Below are positions 48,469-63,839 of a stretch of 64,000 nucleotides of DNA, one piece after another. Each line of letters opens with the position of its first letter. Within the stretch, counting starts at the first letter, position 1. Below the pieces are notes generated by a model. The model made no database searches. It was not told the origin of the DNA and saw only the letters and a program-made list of their open reading frames with translations. The DNA comes from Carallia brachiata. Its lineage: Eukaryota > Streptophyta > Magnoliopsida > Malpighiales > Rhizophoraceae. The stretch covers positions 2,797,044-2,861,043 of the forward strand of contig JADCRB010000064.1 in the NCBI GenBank assembly GCA_021464245.1. The letters are read 5' to 3'. Made by a program: the position numbers and the translations under genes.

Positions 48469-50274
48469 CATACATGTCCTTCGAATCTCCCTTTAGACAG
48501 AGACTCTCTACTTGAAAAAACAAAAAGAAATTAACTACCCCAATTCACATTCACATTCTATCAAAAACCAATCCTGAAATTAGAAAAAACAAAAAGAAAT
48601 TAATTACCCCAAGTTCACATTCGCACTTTGTCAAAACCAACGCTGGAGTTAGAATAATAGTTTTTAAACTGACAAAAGTAATGAAAGTAAAGGGAATTTG
48701 AAAATGTAAGAATTGTATTATTTTAACTGTGCAATATTATTTATATTACTAAACTAGTAAGAGATATGCACGGATTATCATATTTATTAAGAAGGATAAT
48801 ATTATTTGTATTTTATTTTAAAAAATAAAAGACAAACTAAAAATTGTGAGTATTATTTTTCATTCTAAAAAATATAAGACAATTAACTTTAAAAAAAATT
48901 GAAGCACAGTGATTACCTTCTTTTTCTCTCTTTAAAAACCGAGAAGCTTTGAGCTAAATATTAAGTTTGTTTGCAAACACTCAGGATTCTCTTGCTTGTC
49001 AAAAGGGGTTTTTATAATTATTTGATATCTCTAATAAATTTCCGACTAAAATAGTTCCAAGTTGTTGATATGGAACACCGAAAAAAATAGTTTATGTAAC
49101 GCAATTTTGCTCGCAAAAACAGTTTATATTGTTGCAAAAAAAAAAAAAGTCAAGCAAAGAACATAACTCAAGTTAATCAAGTTACACAATTGCTGTCTTA
49201 AAAATAATTCAAAAACTGGAGCATTGATGAAGAACGTATGGATTGTATAATTTAGAAAAATCTTCTCTCGTATGTTGTTCCTAAAATATTTTTTCTGAGT
49301 ACATTAAATACATACAGAATAAAAGGAGTAAAAATACATGTTGTTTGAATCATCTACATGTGTATTAAAATACATAGAATACAAATTACAAATATAAAAT
49401 CGCCTGTAAGTAAATTTACATGCCCAAGTTTTTTTGGGAAGAACAACCTTCTATTAACCAAGAGTAAAGTGGACTTCATATTTATACGGGTACAGTGATA
49501 ATACCTAAATCAGTAATTAATTCTCAAAAGAGGAGAATAACTGACCTTATTGATTGTCTTATTTTGGAAATAAATTTTTCTTTTTCAAAAAAACATACGG
49601 GAAATTTAAAATAACTGACCTCATTGATTGTTTTATTTTTGGTTTTTTTTTTATGTAAAAAATAATATAGGAAATCTAAATAAAAATTGAGTAGTTTTTT
49701 TTTCCTTTTCTGTATTTATCACTAAAAGCTTTAGCATTAATTAACTTTTTAATTTTTCTTTAATTAATTTGTGTATTAATTTATAAATTAATGAGAATTT
49801 GTCACGTGACACAGAGAGAAAAAAATTGACAACTTAAATAATTACATAATATTGTTTTAATAAAAAAAGCATATAATAATAAAAAATATCAAAATTATTA
49901 CTGTAATAGGAGAAGATTACTGCAATAATATTACTATAATCAAAATAAATTAAAAAGACCCTTAAATTTTAGAAATATTCTCAAATCATAATAATATCTT
50001 CCATAATAAACACCAAAAAAAAAAAAAAACAAGACTTTGAACGGTAGGTCAGTGTGACTTACCTAAACCGCAATCAAAGAGGAAGGGGGTAGGAAATGTA
50101 GCCCGACTTCTCGCCCTCTTTAATTTTCTCTATATATGTATAGTTAATATGATGCCTCTATTGGTCCTCAAGCTTTGAATAGAACAGATTCAGCACTCTT
50201 TCTTCACAATCCAATTCTATATTTCTTGCTTAAAAAAAAAAAAAAACAGAAAAAAAAGCTGTGTGAGAGAAAAA
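45909..50274. repeat. Intergenic between the AAA-ATPases; microsatellite and 69-bp tandem repeat
   Basis: An A-run followed by (TA)n lies at 48414-48466. Directly after it, 48514-48582 and 48583-48650 are two tandem copies of about 69 bases beginning GAAAAAACAAAAAGAAATTA, with about 85% identity by eye. The rest is AT-rich; no coding region is supported. Confidence 0.55.
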
Positions 50275-51836
50275 ATGTGGACTGAACTGAGTTCAGCAAT
50301 AACTGGCATAATGATTGCTTGGGCTATGCTCCAGCAATATATCCCATATCAGCTTCGTGGTTACTTTGAGAAGTATAGCCAAAAATGGTTGAGTTTCATA
50401 TACCCATACATACAAATCACCTTCCATGAGTTCACCGGCGAGAGGATGAAGCGGAGCGAGGCCTTCTCCACCATTCAAAACTACCTCAGCGCCAACTCCT
50501 CCTCCAAAGCCAGGAAGCTGAAAGCTGATGTTGTCAAAGACAGCAGCAAATCTCTGCTCCTCAGCATGGATGATCACGAAGAAGTCACTGATACCTTCAA
50601 TGGGATTAAGGTCTGGTGGGCTGCGATCAAAAGGACTTCAAATAATCAGTCTTTTTCGTTATCCGGCTGCCGATGAGAGGCGGTTTTACAAGCTCACGTT
50701 CCACAAGAGGCATAGAGACACCATCACAGGAACTTACATAGAGCATGTTCTCAAAGAAGGAAAGGCGATCGCTGTCAGGAACCGGCAGAGAAAGCTATTC
50801 ACCAACAATCCAAGCAACAATTGGTATGGCTGGAAATCCACTAAATGGAACCACGTAGTCTTTGAGCACCCTGCGTCGTTCGATACTTTGGCGATGGCAA
50901 ACAAGATGAAAGAAGATATCAAGAATGATCTCGTCAAGTTCAGTAAAGGGAAAGAATACTATGCGAGAATTGGGAAGCCCTGGAAGCGGGGCTATCTCCT
51001 CTATGGTCCTCCAGGAACTGGGAAGTCCACCATGATCTGTGCCATGGCAAACTTGTTGAATTACGATATCTATGACCTAGAGTTGACTACGGTCAAGGAC
51101 AACAGCGAGCTCAGGAGGCTGTTGATTGAGACAACGAGTAAGTCCATAATTGTGATCGAGGATATTGATTGCTCGCTTGATCTTACAGGTCAGAGAAAGA
51201 AAAAGGAGGAGAAACAAGAAGAAGAGGAAAAGATCCGGTATCTAAAATGAAAAAGGAAGAAGAAAGCAAAGGCAGTAAAGTCACTTTATCTGGGCTATTG
51301 AATTTTATTGATGGAATTTGGTCAGCTTGTGGGGGAGAAAGGATCATTGTGTTTACTACTAATTATGTGGAAAAACTTGATCCTGCTTTAATTAGGAGGG
51401 GGAGGATGGATAAGCATATAGAGATGTCATATTGTTGCTTTGAAGCATTCAAATTGCTAGCCAAGAACTATTTGGATATTGATTCACATGAATTCTTCCC
51501 GAAGATTTGCAACTTGTTGGAGGAAACCAACATGACCCCAGCTGACGTTGCTGAAAATCTGATGCCCAGTCGGACGATGAAGATAAGGAGACTTGTTTGA
51601 AGAATCTGATTGAAGCTATTGAGGCTGCAAAGGAGGAAGCAAGGGAGAAGGCAGAGGAAGAAGCCAAGTCAAAGGCAGAGCAAGAGGCCAAGTTAAAAGC
51701 AGAGGAAGAAGCTAAGTTGAAGGCAGAACAAGAAGAGAAAGAGAAGGACAAAGCGCCAGACAAGGACGTGAATAGTAACGAAGTATCAACTAAAGAAGAA
51801 GTCGTCTCTGTCAAAGAAAATGGTGTCGTCTCCTGA
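50275..51836 (+). CDS. AAA-type ATPase, ASD / OM66 (AATP1) family, three small frameshifts
   Basis: Paralogue of the 44.3-kb gene. The ATG at 50275 gives MWTELSSAITGIMIAWAMLQ, a membrane anchor. YSQKWLSFIYPYIQITFHEF, ERRFYKLTFHKRHRD, RGYLLYGPPGTGKSTM (Walker A), SIIVIEDIDCSLDL (Walker B), IVFTTNYVEKLDPALI and RRGRMDKHIEMSYC follow. The tail is a long Glu/Lys/Ala coiled coil with repeated KAEEEAK units. Frame breaks: about 50658-50660 (TT lost before YPAADERR), 51228-51231 (A lost before DPVSKMKK) and 51568 (A lost before SDDEDKETCLKN). All three are in homopolymers, there is no nonsense substitution, and every catalytic motif is kept. This fits sequence error better than decay. Without the indels the protein would be about 520 residues. 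Confidence 0.85.
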
Positions 51837-52443
51837 GGTAGAAGCTGCTTGGTCTATCAGGTTTGTTGCAGCAAATTAGTTGCCATAGTTCGGTTGTTAA
51901 ATGAGAAAATAAAGACGTGCCTTTGTAGCCATTTTATTTTTATTTGCATTTTGGATCTAGTTGTCCTTGAATATAATTTAGACTATGTTTAAAGAAATTC
52001 TCCAAAAATTGCTCAGAGTAGTTAATTAATGGAGGATCCAAATCCTTGCATTTCCAGTATGCAACTTCGCTTGCTCGGTTGTCTCGTCATTTCGATCTGC
52101 TCCATTGTCTAACTATTAACTAGATGTTTAGAGTTTCGTACCAGGCTATAATAATGACTTTAAATCCAGCTAACATTGCTCTCTTAATCTCGTCCAAATA
52201 ACGCAATCCACTCGAGGCTCCTCAAAACCAGTCAATGGGACTAATAGTAGCAAAAATTAATCTTCTCGTTTCCATGGGTGGCCTGGTTTTGGTCCATGAA
52301 GTTAATCATAAGAAAATTGTCCTGAAGTTAATCATAACCAATTAGTTTGCATAGTAGCCAAAACCACCTTTGAACCTACAAAGAGTCCACGAACTAATTT
52401 TTCATAAGCACTGCTAACAACCCAACACAAGAAGATTAATACA
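51837..52443. other. Spacer between the AAA-ATPase and the snoRNA cluster
   Basis: Holds the probable 3' UTR of the plus-strand ATPase and the distal end of the minus-strand snoRNA transcript. Nothing coding is seen. Confidence 0.5.
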
Positions 52444-52531
52444 ACTGCTCAGAGGATATGAAATTTCTTCTCATTGATTAAAAATCTCTGAAGTCTGACA
52501 TGTGAAATTTTCATAAATTCATCACTGCAGT
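52444..52531 (-). ncRNA. Box C/D snoRNA (copy 1, target unassigned)
   Basis: Minus strand: terminal stem ACTGC (52531-52527), box C GTGATGA (52525-52519), box D CTGA (52452-52449), closing stem GCAGT (52448-52444); 88 nt. The layout is textbook C/D. I could not match the guide upstream of box D (TTTCATATCCT) to a known rRNA site. A rearranged relative lies at 52679-52861. Confidence 0.72.
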
Positions 52532-52678
52532 AGTACATGACAGTACTGAGAGCTCAAAAAAAAAAAACATACGAAAAAATCATTAGGGAGAAAATTAAGA
52601 ACGTAAAATATTTCCAAAGGAAAAAACAAAACAAAATTTCATCTTAGAGATAGATAGAACAGCAAGAAGATTAATATT

Positions 52679-52861
52679 ACTGCTCAGAGGACATTGAATT
52701 TTCTGCTCATTGATTGCAAATCTCTGGAAATATATGGTGTAATTTTTATGTGTATTGATAAAGAATGAAATTTAAAATAAATAAATAAATAAATAAATAA
52801 ACTGTGATGCTACATAAAAGTAGCAAACGTGGAGATTTTTGGTATAACCCATCACTGCAGT
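52679..52861 (-). ncRNA. Box C/D snoRNA copy 2, with an internal insertion
   Basis: It has the same terminal stem (ACTGC/GCAGT), box D CTGA (52687-52684) and the flank AGAGATTT-CAATCAATGAG as copy 1. Box C is GTGATGG (52855-52849), and about 95 extra bases, including an AAAT microsatellite (52767-52801), separate it from the 3' half. At 183 nt it is too long for a normal C/D RNA; probably a disrupted copy. Confidence 0.5.
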
Positions 52862-53223
52862 TTTATAGGACAGTTCTGAGAGAAATAAAAATAAAAATAA
52901 AAAGAAGAATCATTCTGAAGTAAATTAAACAATGAAAATATTTTCAGGAGAAAGAAGAAAGCTAAAGAAAATTAAGGTTTTTTCAATCCTGATATGATAC
53001 GGAAGGTAAAAGCTCTCATATCCACGTAAGAGTGTCCGCTCATGTCAAGAATCAGAATAGCGTATATTGCCCAAATCAAATCAGGCACATAATCACAGAG
53101 CTATTAATGAAGAAAAAAAACCCAGAAAAAGCCACCAAAAAAGGTGAAAAATTCATTAAAAATACCAATAAATTCATTAAAAATCTAATAAAAAAAAAAA
53201 AAAGGAAGAAGAAGGCGAAGAAT

Positions 53224-53307
53224 GAGATCAGAGAGTGTGCTAACAGGATGTTATCGGTCACGGTGAAATCAGAAACACGGACCAATTCCAACAACTCATC
53301 ATCTCTC
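53224..53307 (-). ncRNA. U18: Box C/D snoRNA U18 (SNORD18 homologue)
   Basis: Minus strand: stem GAGAG (53307-53303), box C ATGATGA (53302-53296), box D' CTGA (53272-53269), box D CTGA (53231-53228), closing stem TCTC. The guide just before D' is ATTGGTCCGTGTTT. Its complement AAACACGGACCAA is a conserved segment of 25S/28S rRNA, and the same guide followed by CTGA is, from memory, found in human and yeast U18, which direct 2'-O-methylation of the corresponding A (human 28S A1313). Length is 84 nt. It acts in the nucleolus with fibrillarin, NOP56/58 and the 15.5K protein. A plus-strand low-complexity frame (53032-53454) overlaps it and is not a gene. Confidence 0.9.
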
Positions 53308-53345
53308 GCAAATAATAATAATAATAATAATAACAATAATAAAGT
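53308..53345. repeat. (AAT)n microsatellite between two snoRNAs
   Basis: About nine AAT units with one AAC interruption fill the spacer between U18 and the upstream snoRNA. Confidence 0.8.
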
Positions 53346-53352
53346 GACAAAA

Positions 53353-53431
53353 AATCATCAGAGACTTAAATACAAACGAATCATGGATCGAAATCCATCA
53401 TATTGTTGCAGTTTTTTCTCATCACCTGATT
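53353..53431 (-). ncRNA. Box C/D snoRNA (first in the cluster, target unassigned)
   Basis: Minus strand: stem AATCA (53431-53427), box C GTGATGA (53425-53419), internal GATGG (C'-like), box D CTGA (53361-53358), closing stem TGATT (53357-53353); 79 nt. The antisense element before box D ends GTATTTAAGTCT. I could not place it on rRNA or snRNA from memory. Confidence 0.75.
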
Positions 53432-53636
53432 CAATTCACCAAAGCCTACAATAAAAATCATCACACGCACCCACACACGCGCGCACAAACGGAAGAAGAT
53501 ATAATATTACTCATTTATTTTGGAAAGGAGGGGCGCGAGGCCACGGCAGAACCAAAGAGAGAGGAGGGGGTTGCGGCGGCGAGATTTGCCTTTCGACGAT
53601 ACTAAATTTGTAAGCCAGCGATGGTTTAGACAGGGA

Positions 53637-53820
53637 TTTATAGAGGGAGGCATCGAAACCCTAGAATAGGTTGTCCCGGGGGCTCCGGCGGGTCATTTCA
53701 TTGCCCAATATAGCCTCTGGTTGATGTACACATGATTGGGCTTTCGGGCCGGTAATCTGGTTGGCCCGATTAAATGGTTGGGCTGGATTAAAACATTTGG
53801 GCCTGGAAATGAAGAACTGT
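53637..53820 (-). promoter_or_regulatory. Promoter of the snoRNA cluster (TATA, telobox, site II elements)
   Basis: For minus-strand transcription: a CTATAAATC TATA box (53643-53637), an AAACCCTAG telobox (53655-53664, plus orientation) and at least five TGGGCY/RGCCCA site II motifs between 53700 and 53820. This combination marks plant genes for ribosome production and snoRNA clusters. It faces the three to four C/D RNAs at 53.4-52.4 kb, implying one polycistronic precursor of about 1.2 kb. Confidence 0.75.
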
Positions 53821-56035
53821 AGTCTTTTCAGCGGGTTAATTCAGGAATTATTCATTCCACTCTTGTTTTTTTCTTTTTTTTTTTTTTTTTGTTTTTTGGT
53901 GGAGGTAAAAATAGGTGGTTGAGAGGGCCCAATTAGATGATGACATAAGTGAGAGTTCGATCTTTCGTTCATATCTTTATATCTCCTCTTCTCTAATTGT
54001 TTGGCTACTAATTCTAAAAATTTACGAAAATATTTTCTTTATAGAGCATTTATTTATGAAACATACACAAAATAAATGATTTGACCTTGAGGAATTGTTA
54101 TATTTACTCCACACATAATTTTATATTATATATATTTATTTTATTATTTTGATTAAATCTCTCTTATATAAATATAGATTAAGGAGAAAAAAAAAAGCAT
54201 TAAAAATCTTATTCTATTTGGAATCTCAGATTATTCGGATTAAGCTGCGTGCATAATCCACCTAGTGGTATGTTTAAGGTCCCCTGACGATGGACACAGA
54301 CGTTATCACTTGCTCCTTTGACCCGCAATTTGCCGAAGGCATCCTTTAAGATCTTCGAGTATGCATTCTGCCTGCATTTTTAGGGCTTCCATTCTCATTC
54401 CTGCAACAAAATGGGTCAAGATTGGATGCCAACCAAACAATTTTGTGTTGAAGAGTTGAAGTTAATACCTGTTGGGAATTTTTGCCGTATTTCGGAGTCT
54501 TGTCTGAGTCGGTCTAAATTTATTAATTTATTAAATTGGATATTGGGCGGTTTTAGATAAAAAAAAACGCTAGTTTATGTATTCTACATTAAGTCTTCCC
54601 TCCCAATTTTGTAGTCCATATTAAGTAAATGTACTAATTAAACTCGCACTAGTATATCATATATGTATGAAATTTGCCTGCACATGAAATTATTGTTCAT
54701 AAGACCAAGAAGGCTTTTGCTTTCTCAATTGAAACCAGCGACATGAACACAGATTTTGATACGTTTGCTACGTGACACGACAAGATAATGTTGGTACACG
54801 CCAAAAAATAGGCCAATTCCGTGGCTCTTTGCTCCATTTCTCGTGGAGGCAAATTATCATCGGTACGAGTCGAAGGAGCGGCCCCCTGTTGAATGTCCAA
54901 TGTCCATATAGTTCTCTTCAGCTTCTCCCGGTAGTTCATTTGAGCTATACGATGATAATGGCGCAGCTTTAATGAACCAAACGATTTTTCCTTTTTTTTT
55001 TTAATCTGTTTTGGTAAAATGCAATTGTAATTGGTAAATGAGATGCTTTGTTTAGAATATAAATCAAGATTCGTCGATATGTTAGTTATAGAAGTTGTGA
55101 ACTGAGACTGAGATAACTCGTTGACATCTTTATTTAATTTTTTATAAGAAAAATTCTCGTACTAATATTGTTAGACTCAAATGAAATTCTTTATATTAGA
55201 CCATAGTGTTATCAATTCTAAAATTTAATAATGTACTCTCTATATATAATTCCTTTTATTACGAAATAAGGGATTAAAAAAGACTCAAATTCATAATAAT
55301 ACAGGATGAAGTATGTCTCATCACCAACTAGACATAAATGAGATACTTTAAACATTGCACAATTTGTTGTGTGCATTTTATAAACAAGTAACTAATAAGG
55401 TGCACATGCATTGCCCAGTTTAATTTGATACTGGGAATATCCAATGGAATCCATTCTCTTCCCGCTTCCCAAATGATCAACGGCTATGATTTTCACTTCG
55501 CACGCACCACCAAGCTACATCATCATCATTCACCAACCTGCATGTATTATTAACTTCCTCTGGTAGAAAGCTGGCTAACGGTATTGGATAATAGCCTGTT
55601 TTTTAACATGTTTGTTTTAGGAAATCTGAAAGCCTTTAGCTTTCCTCGTAAGTTGCGTTCCCTCTCACTTTCTCTCTCTCTCGCTCTCTCTGTCTATCTC
55701 TGACTACATATTACAGCTTGGAGACAAAATAAGAGAGTGAGCCTTGCCCTGCAGTGACCAAGAAATGTTACAGCTTACGGACAAAAAAAAAAAACACACC
55801 CCGGGGGAAGAGACTCAAAGCCCAATTCCACTTACCGAGTTTATCATCCACATTTCAAATTTGAATGCCGTTTTAGCCCTCCTAGTTAAGCCCGCGTCTC
55901 ACTCTGGCTCCCTTTGACTGCCTCGGTCACACCCCCAGCAAACATTTGACCACCAACCACCCTTTTTAAGCACCCCCAAAAAAAGACCCTCCGCTCGCGC
56001 ATTTCATCAAACATTTTCTCTACATTATCTCAGAC
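53821..56035. other. Intergenic; kinase promoter region with CT repeats
   Basis: No coding region is supported (the frame 54697-54939 has no recognisable content). A (CT)n tract at about 55665-55695 lies some 350 bases upstream of the kinase start, as is common in plant core promoters and 5' UTRs. Confidence 0.5.
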
Positions 56036-59976
<3,941 letters not shown>

Positions 59977-62900
59977 CAAATTTTGTTGCGAAAACTTTAG
60001 AACTTGTACTTGAGGTGGTCAGTCCGCATTGTTGTTCTGTATCCATTTCCTCAATGAATCTTATGTTTTTTGACAATAGTCTTCCTACTCCTGCCAAAAT
60101 TGTTCATCTTTGAATAATTGTTCTTGTCGTTAGTGTTGCTGTTCCGTGGCAAGTGCCTTATAAAATATGGAGTTTGAGCCCACTTGAAACATGCTTTAGC
60201 TGTGGAGTACTTTAAAAGGAGGACAAAAAATGAACCAACTTTTATTGCAAAAGTCTGTCTTTCACTCCCATCTTTTTTGAGCTTCAGCATGGGAGTCTTC
60301 TAAGGTGGGCCTTCAATGGTGGGCCTCAACTCCTGATATTTTGCCTTTTGCAAAGTCGCTATCTGTCCGAAACTCTGCACTGATCAGTTATTCTCCAAGA
60401 TGTCCACAGCTGAACTTTTGTTGAATATACTGAAAGTAGACAACTCCTTTACATTGCTTTCTGATTTGTGATTGCATCAGCCAAAGAGGCCATGAGATGT
60501 CCATGTCATACTGATATTTGGCTACGTATATTTTCTTTTGAATTATATGATATTCTGTTTCTCTCCAACTGTTATTTGGCTGTGCTTTTTTATATACAAA
60601 ATTCTTGCTTTTTGCCTTTTTCTTTTTCAGACTTCATGCTTTTTTCTAGAAAAGAGCATTCCAACTTTAATCAGAAGTCTTTCTTTCTTGGCTGGTGATT
60701 ATCAAGTGCAGCCTTTGTAATGTCATCCAAATATGAGTATCAAAAAACTGAAACCTTTTCTTTTTGACCATTCTCGGGCTGCATTTTATTGTCCCCATCA
60801 CAATAGCTGCTTAACTTTCAGTCATTACATAAGACACAAGACTCAAAATTCCGCAAGGGCACTTCGGACACGCTTAGAAGTCAGTTTATGTTTGAGCCCT
60901 TTTTCGTTTCTCAGCTACTTAAATTAATAATTTGAGGGCTAAGTAATAGCTGAGAAGGTTAGAGACTAGAGATATTTCTCCTTGTTATACCACATCTCTC
61001 ACTACTGAGTTACTAGCTTCAAAAAATAAAAAAAAAAACTACTTAAATAATCAGACACCAATTGATAAATCAATGATGGAATTCAAATTCGTTTACTTGT
61101 TAAAATTTTCCTCGCTAGTGATCATAAAAAGTTAAGGTTTTGCAGTGATATTCCAACGTCGGCATTATATACATATATATAGTTTCTATCAACTTCTTTT
61201 CGTTGTCTTCATCGCAATTTCCGCGTCAACCTTCCTGATCATATGTGACAATATTCCTTTAGTGATCACGTGAGATTAAAAATTCAAGCTACAAAAACGG
61301 CTTCTGATGCAGACACTCGCGAAAAGTTTTTAGCTTTTTAACTACTAAAATTATTGGACAATCTAAGATGAATACAACAATTACTGAAATGAATGATACC
61401 GAGAGTCTAGGCTAACTGTTACGTTTATTCCAACTTTGTCTTAGGCCTTATTCCAAAAGAAGTAAAGAACCTTAAAGCATCATCGTAACACTTGAGATCG
61501 CTCAAACAGGAATTTAGTTTTGATTCGACTCAAAAATTATGGTTGCAACAAAGTGACAACTAAAACCCACTTTGGAATCTACTAAATGGCCACATTACTC
61601 AGCTAACTAAATAACAGAAATCCTTTATGGAAACACCAAATGGAGTAAAATGGTGAGGGCGCAGTGATATGAACTGTTGGATTGTTGAAGATATCGTTAA
61701 ATAAATTATGTGTCTCTCGTGTACCTTTTTTTGCATGTTTACGTAGTTAAGCTTTCAAAGAATATGCTTGTCTCTTGATCATCATCGATCTAACCCAATG
61801 CCCCAAACGGCATTGGCAACTTGTCATATGTATAAACTGAGACAACACATGGAAGCATCAACCTCTAGGATAAATGTGCAACGTTGCACATGACGCCTCC
61901 TGGCCCATCGAGCTTGAATAAGAAGTGAATGGAGTCGGGACTTGGGATCCATGAGACGAGGAATCTACCTTTATATTCCGTCTGCCATTAGTCGACACCA
62001 AATGTTTGGAAGTTGGAACTCTTATTATACATCATTTTTCATGTCATTTTCATTTACTCGCTCTGCTGCTGAATAACCTGTAGGCTTGGAAAACTCGGGG
62101 CCCGTCAATTACGAGAAACAAAAATGACAAAAATCTGGCGGAACTAACTCAACTCTGACTCATGTATTTCTGTTTTTAATTTAATTGTTAGAAGTCAAGA
62201 AAGCTATGATTTACCAGTCACCGCATATTTATTATTTTTATAAAGTAATATTTCTTTTATCTGTTTAAATGGTAAGAAATTGTTAATCATCTGTTGTCAA
62301 TTATTTTTGTTATGGTGTGCACTAGCTACTTGGTTCAGTCATAAATTTTCAGCCGCTATTTATTAGTCACAATGTCAATAGTAAAAGCATCATAAGCTGT
62401 TGACTTATGATGATGTCAGCTGATATCAGTCTCAATCAAATAAATATTTTTAAAATCTTTTAAATTAAAATTGAAAATAATATTAAATATATATTTAAAT
62501 TTTAATTTAAAAAATAAAAAAAAACTTCAAAAAAAAGGGTCCTGCATCGAGCAAGCGCGTCCAAGTAATAATGCCTGGTGGGGAAAAATATTGATGAAAC
62601 ACACTGAATGAATACACTTAGAATTAATTAGAATATAAAAAGTACTAAACATAATTAAATTGATATTTAATTGAATACTTGTATCCCTCTACAATCCAGT
62701 CACATTTTAATCATTTGTTATTATTGTGTCTTTTACCGCGTCTATATACTTGAACTCAAGTTAGTAGACGAATACTACATCTTGCATGCCATAATTTTAA
62801 AAGGGTGTTTTAATCTGACTCATTTTTTAAATATAATTTATTTATAATTTTTTATTATAAAATATGTGAAATTTATTTAAAATAAAAAATAATAAAATAA

Positions 62901-63839
62901 ATTTACATAATATTAAATTATAAATAATAAATTAAACTCATATAAAATAAATAAATAAAAATAACAAACACATTTATTAATTGACCTTGATAAGTGAATC
63001 AACGGCATTTGGGGATAGACAAGACAAAAGGGAATAAACTTTGGGACAACATCATTTTTTGTCATTAAGTAACTTTTTTATGCATAAATTTAAGAAAAAT
63101 ATTAGAGCCATATCAGAAACAAACGTGCATTCTCATAGGTTATAAAATAATGTTTTTCCTATTATTATTTAAAAAACAATGTGAAACTACAACAGAAATT
63201 ATTTTCATAAATTATGATTATATAATTGTGAATTTATTTTCATAATCTTATTTTCTTCTTATGTCTTAATAACATTTTCCTTTTGCATATACACCAAAAA
63301 ATTTTACTTGCAAAATCCTACTAATACACGACGTTTTATAGAACTCATCGCAAAGTTACATGACATAAAACAGTTGATTCTCTTAAGTGTAAATTATCGA
63401 CAAAGAGCTTGAACTCTAAATTGTGGACAAGCACATCGATGACTCCAAAGGATCTTGTCTTAAATTTCCACACCTGTATCGGCAATCTGGGCACTACGTT
63501 GCATTGTTCTCATAAGTCCAAGCATTTTGTCTCCATTTAACCATCTCAACTCCATGCAATAACTCTTAACCTTATTAAAAATAAATTTCAAGCGTTTTTA
63601 TGTCGGGTAATGTTTCGAATGAAATTGCGATTAATTTTTTTTAAAATATAAAAATAATAAGTATTTAAAAAATATCAATTTTCGTTTTAAAAATATCAAT
63701 CACAATTTCAACTAAAATACCGTCCAATACAAAAAAAGACTGGAACATGTATGTTTACTTTAAGCCTATATATACATAACTTTGTTGCTAAAACAAAGCC
63801 ACGAACCACCAAAGCACAATAATTACCCAACATACCGAT
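59977..63839. other. Intergenic between the kinase and the GPAT gene
   Basis: The first several hundred bases are probably kinase 3' UTR. No tRNA, hairpin or coding frame is supported; several short frames at 60.4-60.9 kb lack conserved content. Confidence 0.5.
63767..63774 (+). promoter_or_regulatory. TATA box of the GPAT gene
   Basis: TATATATA lies 66-73 bases upstream of the ATG at 63840, giving a predicted start site near 63800 and a 5' leader of about 40 bases. Confidence 0.6.

Noticed and set aside
52985..53090. Possible further snoRNA between copy 2 and U18 (GATATGA/TCATATC hairpin on the minus strand)
   Set aside because: There is a hairpin but no acceptable box C/D pair with a stem and no H/ACA boxes in the right places.
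53032..53454. 140-codon plus-strand frame rich in Lys and Asn
   Set aside because: It is made of A-runs and an AAT microsatellite and lies antisense to two box C/D snoRNAs; no protein-like conservation.
60468..60927. Several 60-76 codon plus-strand frames after the kinase
   Set aside because: Phe/Cys/Ser-rich, no conserved pattern; consistent with random frames in a 3' UTR.
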